From Pseudomonas syringae pv. cilantro (lineage in GTDB: Bacteria; Pseudomonadota; Gammaproteobacteria; Pseudomonadales; Pseudomonadaceae): a DNA stretch of 40,728 nt. Positions 36,421 to 40,728 of this stretch are shown piece after piece (the first letter of the stretch is position 1; each line of letters begins with the position of its first letter). The stretch is taken from NCBI RefSeq assembly GCF_001293775.1, contig NZ_LGLN01000032.1:121067-161794 (forward strand). Reading direction: 5' to 3'. Both the position numbers and the translations under genes were made by a program. The notes beneath the pieces were generated by a model. The model searched no databases, had not been told where the DNA came from, and saw nothing but the letters and a program-made list of their open reading frames with translations.

Positions 36421-37281
36421 TTAAATGGCCAGCATCCGTTGTGGATTGAGCAGTGCAATCTCGGCCCGACGCACGTCGCTCAAACCGAATGTGTCAAACC
36501 ACTGCTCACTCATCGACAGCCATTCAGGGATATCTATCTGACTGGTCTGCCCGAGATCAGAGCTGTACACCACATTAGGCACATTCCTCAACACCTCGCT
36601 GAAATCCTGCCTGTCCTGATAGCCAAGCAAGTACGTCAGCGCCGTCTGCTCGATATACACCGAAGGCTCGTTGCCGATCTCCGCCAGCTCCGCCGCCTTC
36701 AGGCCGGTCAACGGGTTGGCGGGCTGATTGAGCATCAGCCTCGGCACGCCGATCCTGATGGCCTCATCGATCAGCGCCCGGACTTCGGCGGCATCGGCAT
36801 GGCCGGTCGAGATGACCAGCGGATAGTCACGCGCCATTTTCAGAATATCCAGCGCCTGAGGCGTAAGGTGTCCGCTGTGCGAGGTCACCCTGGCCGGCTG
36901 AATGGGTTTGTCGCGCAACAGCGAGTGGCTCAGGTTGCGGGCTAGCGTGCTGGCGTGTGTCCTGCCGGTGACGGTCGGAAAATGCACGATAAACCTGCCG
37001 GGCTCGTCGCCACGCAAACAAAGGCTACGCTCGACCACCCGGTAATCGACGCCCCCGGCAATCTCGTTCAGAACCACCGAGCCGCTCACCGGGAAGCCCT
37101 CGCTACGCGCCTCCCATGCCTGTGCGGCGGTGCAGCCCAGATGATTTTTCAACACCACCCGGCCCTTGGCATTCGCATAGCGCCGTCCCGCCTCTATCGC
37201 GCCGTGGCGGCGGACAAACGCGTCGGGATTGGCGTGGTAATGAACATCGATAAAGCAGGTCTCATCGATTGACCGGGTCAT
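36421..37281 (-). CDS. DUF6282-type metal-dependent hydrolase, 286 aa
   Basis: This is an amidohydrolase/PHP-like barrel. The N-terminal metal motif is FIDVHYHAN (HxH near residues 14-16). Further His residues are in VTSHSGHLTPQAL (about 131-143) and VISTGHADAAEVRALIDEA (about 155-173), with a late YSSDLGQTSQ Asp. The pattern fits DUF6282, a family of unproven reaction. It overlaps the alpha/beta-hydrolase-like gene upstream by four bases and is the last gene of the minus-strand operon. Hydrolysis of an amide, lactone or ring intermediate is inferred. Confidence 0.8.
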   Translation of the reverse strand: MTRSIDETCFIDVHYHANPDAFVRRHGAIEAGRRYANAKGRVVLKNHLGCTAAQAWEARSEGFPVSGSVVLNEIAGGVDYRVVERSLCLRGDEPGRFIVHFPTVTGRTHASTLARNLSHSLLRDKPIQPARVTSHSGHLTPQALDILKMARDYPLVISTGHADAAEVRALIDEAIRIGVPRLMLNQPANPLTGLKAAELAEIGNEPSVYIEQTALTYLLGYQDRQDFSEVLRNVPNVVYSSDLGQTSQIDIPEWLSMSEQWFDTFGLSDVRRAEIALLNPQRMLAI

Positions 37282-38057
37282 CTGCCGGTCTCCGCCGCAA
37301 CGTTCAGGAAGCGGTCGATGTGCTCCAGCACCCGGGGCAGATCATCAGCCAGCGGGCGCATTCCGCCATTGGGGACGCACACCGAGCACTGATTTTCCGT
37401 AAACACAGGCGGTACGTGGTGCGCACCGACCAGCTGTGATTTCTCGCCAAACACACTCAGTACGCGGCCCGTGTAGTGCCGCAAACGCTCGCTGATGTCC
37501 AGACCGCTCAACAACCGGAACCCTTGCGTCAGACGTTGCCCCTGGATCTCAACAGGTACCTCGCTCTCGCGGGCCGGTTGATCGCTGCGTAAGACGGCCT
37601 GACCTTCAGGCAGCACCCGATCGTCGAGCAGGCGCTTTGCCGCCTCGACCTGTCCCGCTTCTGCCAGATCCGCCATACGTCCCAGCCGCGAGTCGAGCAA
37701 GGCGTCGGCTTTTGCAGGCGAAGAAAGCAGCAATAATGCGGGTGTCGCGCTCAGGTACGAACAGCCTGCCAGCTCTTGCACCAAGGCCCCGCCGAGCGCA
37801 ACGCCGACCAGAAGCTGCGGCGTACCCCAGGGCTCAAGCGCCTGCGCCCAGCGGCGGGCGAATTCGCCAAAATTTTCGTCAGGCTCGACTGACAGGGAAA
37901 GGGAATCGAACACCGTAATCTGGTGACCCGCCTTGATGAAATGCTCGATCAATGGCTGAGCGAACCCGCCCTCATCCCACACCGGCATGACCGGCGAAAG
38001 GATGAACACGCGGGTCTGACCGATGCCGAACGTCTGATGCGTGATGCAATCACTCAT
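37278..38057 (-). CDS. Alpha/beta-hydrolase-like protein lacking catalytic residues
   Basis: The 259-residue protein has the hydrolase-fold rhythm: a first strand VFILSPVMPVWDEGGF, then HQITVFDSLSLS and the nucleophile-elbow position GVALGG (85-90). Ala87 replaces the expected Ser. The C-terminal catalytic-His segment reads NGGMRPLADDLPRVLEHI, where a GGHM-type motif would be expected, so the His also seems missing. The frame is otherwise intact and embedded in an operon. It may be a binding or scaffold protein rather than an esterase. Family assignment is moderate. Confidence 0.72.
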   Translation of the reverse strand: MSDCITHQTFGIGQTRVFILSPVMPVWDEGGFAQPLIEHFIKAGHQITVFDSLSLSVEPDENFGEFARRWAQALEPWGTPQLLVGVALGGALVQELAGCSYLSATPALLLLSSPAKADALLDSRLGRMADLAEAGQVEAAKRLLDDRVLPEGQAVLRSDQPARESEVPVEIQGQRLTQGFRLLSGLDISERLRHYTGRVLSVFGEKSQLVGAHHVPPVFTENQCSVCVPNGGMRPLADDLPRVLEHIDRFLNVAAETGR

Positions 38058-38082
38058 GGCTTTTGCTCCTGCAGAAATCCTC

Positions 38083-38106
38083 GGGCCCGCCTCTGCTGGC
38101 GGGTCC
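38083..38106 (-). other. Hairpin between the nitronate monooxygenase and alpha/beta-hydrolase-like genes
   Basis: A 9-bp stem (GGGCCCGCC with GGCGGGTCC, one G-T pair) and a six-base loop lie in the 72-bp gap, 26 bp before the downstream start codon. No T-run follows on the minus strand, so RNA stabilisation or partial attenuation is as likely as termination. Confidence 0.45.
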
Positions 38107-38129
38107 GGGCGTTGATCCGTGACGCTCGA

Positions 38130-39101
38130 TTAACGGGCAGCGCGCAGGCGCTCGACGCTGCTGGCGTACCCGGCCATGGTTGAATCGATGATCGACCGGG
38201 CGGGCAACACATCACTGATCAGGTCCGCGACTTCGCCAGCCCAGATGGCCCTGATGCTGACATCATCGGCAGCCAGAGCAGCCTCGTAGTCCGCACGCAG
38301 CCGATCCGCTGATACAGCGAACGCCTGTTCCTCACCGACCCAGGCATTGGAAAAGTCATTGCCGATCACCCGCCCGCTGTAGCCCTCGGGCCAGTCGATG
38401 CCACGCACCTGATCAAAAATCCGGGTGCGCACCGTGTCGCTGGCGACCGCCTGCAACAGACGCTGTTTGACCCGCTCGGAAGGAAGTGCCTCCTGCGACG
38501 CCAGAAACCGCGTGCCCATCATCACGCCGTCCATACCCAGCGCGAGTGCTGCCGCCATGCCGCGACCATCGGCAATACCGCCAGCGCCGATCAGCACGAC
38601 GTCATCGCCCAGCGCATCGCGAACCGCCGGAAACAACGGCATGGAAGAACGGCGCAGGCTGTGACCGCCAGCCTCGGCGCCCTGAACGATCAAGGCATCG
38701 GCACCTGCGTCCAGCGCTGCATGCGCCTGATCGACATCGTGTACCTGAACGATGACCTTGGCATTGGCCTGTTGAATGGGCCGGATGAAAGGCCGCGCAT
38801 CACCAAACGACAATGCGACCACGTCAGGGCCGTACTCCAGCGCCAGCTGAAGCAGTTCAAAGCGTCGCGCCACGGTAAACATCACCAGGCCCACGCCCCA
38901 GGGTTGTTTCACGTCGCGCATCAGTGCCAGTTCGCTGGCCATCCATTGCGCATCACCGTAGCTGGCCCCGACCAGCCCCAGGCCTCCCGCGCGGGAAACC
39001 GCAGCCGCAAGACGCCCTCCAGACGCGCCGCCCATCGGCGCCAGGACCAGCGGATGTTCAATTCCAAGCAGTGCGGTCAATGCTGTATTGATCGCGACCA
39101 T
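38130..39101 (-). CDS. Nitronate monooxygenase family (2-nitropropane dioxygenase-like), 323 aa
   Basis: This FMN TIM-barrel protein has HPLVLAPMGGASGGRLAAAV (about residues 16-35) for the phosphate-side loop. VVALSFGDARPFI and the hallmark IVQGAEAGGHS (about 138-148), with the catalytic His, follow. IGAGGIADGRGMAAALALG and GTRFLAS complete the FMN site. The family oxidises alkyl nitronates such as propionate-3-nitronate; related members have other substrates. It is encoded in the same operon as a flavin reductase and an ABM-domain protein. Confidence 0.93.
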   Translation of the reverse strand: MVAINTALTALLGIEHPLVLAPMGGASGGRLAAAVSRAGGLGLVGASYGDAQWMASELALMRDVKQPWGVGLVMFTVARRFELLQLALEYGPDVVALSFGDARPFIRPIQQANAKVIVQVHDVDQAHAALDAGADALIVQGAEAGGHSLRRSSMPLFPAVRDALGDDVVLIGAGGIADGRGMAAALALGMDGVMMGTRFLASQEALPSERVKQRLLQAVASDTVRTRIFDQVRGIDWPEGYSGRVIGNDFSNAWVGEEQAFAVSADRLRADYEAALAADDVSIRAIWAGEVADLISDVLPARSIIDSTMAGYASSVERLRAAR

Positions 39102-39180
39102 AGTGTCATCTCCCGTGCAAAACCGAATGAATGCAACCAGAGAGCAGCGTTCGCCACTGCCCTCTTCTGCCCGTGCTTAA

Positions 39181-39543
39181 TCAGCCGACTTTTTGCAACG
39201 CGGTTTCGGGAGTGATGTATTCGGCCACACCGTAAAGGTGATATTCCCAAGTGCCGGCTTCCTCCAGACGCCGGTAGCGGGACAGAAATCCTTCATCCTG
39301 GAACAATGACTCGAACTGCTTCTGATCACTCCATTGCGCCTGATTGATGACCGTCTTGCCGTCCGTGCTCTTCATCAAGCGGCTCCACTGAAACGCACTG
39401 TACGTGCGAGCCACATAGCTGACGGCGTCCTCGAGTATCTCGATCGCCAGGTCCTGAGCCCCCTCGTTGACCTGTACTACGTTGACCAGATAGATCGCCT
39501 TGTCATCGGTGACGGATCGAGCGTCGAACAATTCCATTTTCAT
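39181..39543 (-). CDS. ABM-type (antibiotic biosynthesis monooxygenase-like) dimeric ferredoxin-fold protein
   Basis: This 120-residue protein has the alternating strand-helix pattern KAIYLVNVVQVNEGAQDLAI, then AFQWSRLMKSTDGKTVINQA and WSDQKQFESLF, typical of the ABM/YgiN-like dimeric alpha-beta barrel. Members include cofactor-free monooxygenases and heme-degrading enzymes, but many are of unknown role. The ATG at 39543 is clear. It lies between the flavin reductase and nitronate monooxygenase genes. Any activity is inference. Confidence 0.8.
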   Translation of the reverse strand: MKMELFDARSVTDDKAIYLVNVVQVNEGAQDLAIEILEDAVSYVARTYSAFQWSRLMKSTDGKTVINQAQWSDQKQFESLFQDEGFLSRYRRLEEAGTWEYHLYGVAEYITPETALQKVG

Positions 39544-39572
39544 AATCGGTTTCCATTGATAAGAAGAAGTAG

Positions 39573-40136
39573 TTACGCAAACAGTGGTACTGAAATCGCC
39601 GGCTTGCCGTCTTGCCAGAGCAGCGGCGAGATCAACTCGGCCACTGTGGTTTTCTCGACCAGACCGATGATGATTTCGTGTGTGCCGTAAGTAATCCGTT
39701 GGGCCACGGAACAGAACAGGGTCGCCTGGGCCGTGCGCAGGTACGGCACGCCCTGGTCGTGCTGCCAGTCGCCGCTTGCAAACCGCGCAGGACCATTGAC
39801 CGCACCGCCGAAAACACTCACCAGCTCTTCCTGACCCGCCTGCAACAGGCTGACGGAAAACTTGCCCTGCTCAACCAGCGGCAGGTAAACGCTGGCGCTG
39901 TGATTGATGCACACCAGAATCGACGGCGGGCTGGTGCACACTGAACTGACCGCCGTAGCGGCCATGCCGTAGGGTGTGCCCTCATGCTCGGTTGCAATAA
40001 GGGTGACGGTCGAGGTCAGGCGACGCATGGCCTTTTTGAACAGGGCAATGTCCGCATCAGGCATTTGCGTGACAAGCAGTTCATCGAGCGCTGTCGACGT
40101 CTCGGCATTCGCTGACCATCCGGGAACCTGATTCAT
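39573..40136 (-). CDS. Flavin reductase (FMN-binding, HpaC/RutF-like)
   Basis: The 187-residue protein carries LFKKAMRRLTSTVTLIATEH, then GMAATAVSSVCTSPPSILVC and INHSASVYLPL, the canonical flavin-reductase-like FMN-binding motifs. KFSVSLLQAGQEELVSVFGG follows. It reduces FMN or FAD with NAD(P)H for a partner monooxygenase; the two LLM enzymes encoded at 33645 and 35182 are the natural partners here. The start overlaps the RraA-like stop by four bases. Confidence 0.94.
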   Translation of the reverse strand: MNQVPGWSANAETSTALDELLVTQMPDADIALFKKAMRRLTSTVTLIATEHEGTPYGMAATAVSSVCTSPPSILVCINHSASVYLPLVEQGKFSVSLLQAGQEELVSVFGGAVNGPARFASGDWQHDQGVPYLRTAQATLFCSVAQRITYGTHEIIIGLVEKTTVAELISPLLWQDGKPAISVPLFA

Positions 40137-40702
40137 GACGGCACTCCTGCGCGGGCTTTTTCGGCGTCGGTGAGCCAGGGCTGGTCGTAGCGACAGGCTC
40201 TGCGGGCATCCTCAAGGGTCGAGCCTGCGGAGATGGCCTCGATGATCCTGCGCTCTGTCTGTTCCACTGCCTGAGCGCGACGAACCACTTCGCCTGCAAC
40301 GTGTTGTGGAATGACGACACAACCACTGCCATCGCAAACAATAAGATCGCCGGGTTGTATGCTGACGCCATCAATCACGACCGGTACTTGCACCGCCCTG
40401 AGTTGAGCGCGGTTCTTTGCCGACTGCATAAAACGGCCACGGCTGAACAACGGGTAGTTGCAACGAACAACAGTGTCGATATCCCGTGCAACGCCATCAA
40501 TCACAGTTCCCTTGATACCGTTGGCCAGCGCAAAGTGGGTCATGATATCGCCCCAGACCGTACAGTCCTGACGACCATTATTTGAAGAAACAATCACTGC
40601 ACCAGCGGGAACCTGATCAATATAGTTGGCCGCTCCTTTGAAAACGGCTGACGTATCGTATCCGCGCCACGAACCCCACCTAGAAAAAAATGAGGATCTG
40701 AT
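40133..40702 (-). pseudogene. RraA-like / HMG aldolase-family protein, 5' end missing
   Basis: The frame carries the RraA-family core: YIDQVPAGAVIVSSNNGRQD, then CTVWGDIMTHFALANGIKG and TVIDGVARDID with the metal/substrate-site residues. Later segments are SIQPGDLIVCDGSGCVVIP and the C-terminal helix. Members include oxaloacetate decarboxylases and 4-hydroxy-4-methyl-2-oxoglutarate aldolases. Family-like sequence is visible back to about 40675, but the frame closes at TAA 40703-40705 without a start. The first in-frame GTG (40597) would give only 154 residues, against about 210-230 in the family. The 5' part is probably displaced by an insertion or lies beyond a break. Confidence 0.7.
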
Positions 40703-40728
40703 TTAGCGAGGCATCTCTGGCGAGCAAT
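40680..40728. mobile_element. Possible insertion-element edge at the window end
   Basis: From CTAG (40680-40683) to the end, the sequence is A-rich at first (seven A residues) and no longer fits the RraA-like frame, which loses family likeness at this point. This would be explained by an insertion sequence joined at CTAG, a known target for some IS families. No terminal inverted repeat can be confirmed from 49 bp. Confidence 0.3.

Noticed and set aside
1..40728. CRISPR arrays, tRNA or rRNA genes
   Set aside because: No regularly spaced repeats and no cloverleaf or rRNA-like segment were recognised in the gaps; a covariance-model scan was not possible.

Overview
The window looks like a fluorescent pseudomonad of the Pseudomonas syringae group. 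The grounds are GC-rich DNA, the gene families present (split PqiA genes, a PL1 pectate lyase beside a type II secretion locus, many LysR regulators) and, at the very start, a hairpin repeat of a kind I recognise as dispersed in P. syringae genomes. Both ends look like repeat or insertion boundaries, so the window may be a whole draft contig. This assignment comes from reading proteins, not from a database search.

Region 1 (1-7.5 kb) holds small stress or envelope genes (unknown 84-aa protein, DUF883 protein, SPOR lipoprotein). Next is a protealysin-like M4 metalloprotease gene broken by an in-frame TAG, followed by its intact emfourin-type inhibitor. A four-gene pqiA-pqiA-pqiB-pqiC (MCE lipid transport) operon and an XRE regulator with a palindromic upstream site complete it.

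Region 2 (7.5-18.5 kb) has a LysR/pirin divergent pair, then a minus-strand catabolic block: amidase, DeoR-type regulator, M20 carbamoylase-type hydrolase, two APH/choline-kinase-like phosphotransferases, a DUF3311 small membrane protein and an SSS symporter. This reads as uptake, amide hydrolysis and phosphorylation of an unidentified amide- or ureido-linked amino compound. A GAF histidine kinase is divergent from it.

Region 3 (18.5-30.3 kb) is a secreted PL1 pectate lyase with an AT-rich leader, followed by a type II secretion locus (gspG-K-L-M-D-E-F on minus; gspI, gspH and gspJ on plus; gspC on minus between them). The secretin looks like a lipoprotein, as in the Hxc-type systems. The ATPase gene gspE carries an in-frame TAG just after Walker B, so the system is probably dead in this strain.

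Region 4 (30.3-40.7 kb) is a flavin-centred catabolic or detoxification cluster. It comprises a GST, a LysR, an MFS exporter, two luciferase-like monooxygenases with an MFS remnant between them, and a convergent operon of RraA-like protein, flavin reductase, ABM-type protein, nitronate monooxygenase, an alpha/beta-hydrolase-like protein lacking its nucleophile, and a DUF6282 hydrolase. It resembles the Rut pyrimidine ring-opening logic but is not Rut. The RraA-like gene lacks its 5' part at the window edge. Four damaged genes (protease, gspE, MFS remnant, RraA-like) suggest ongoing gene decay.
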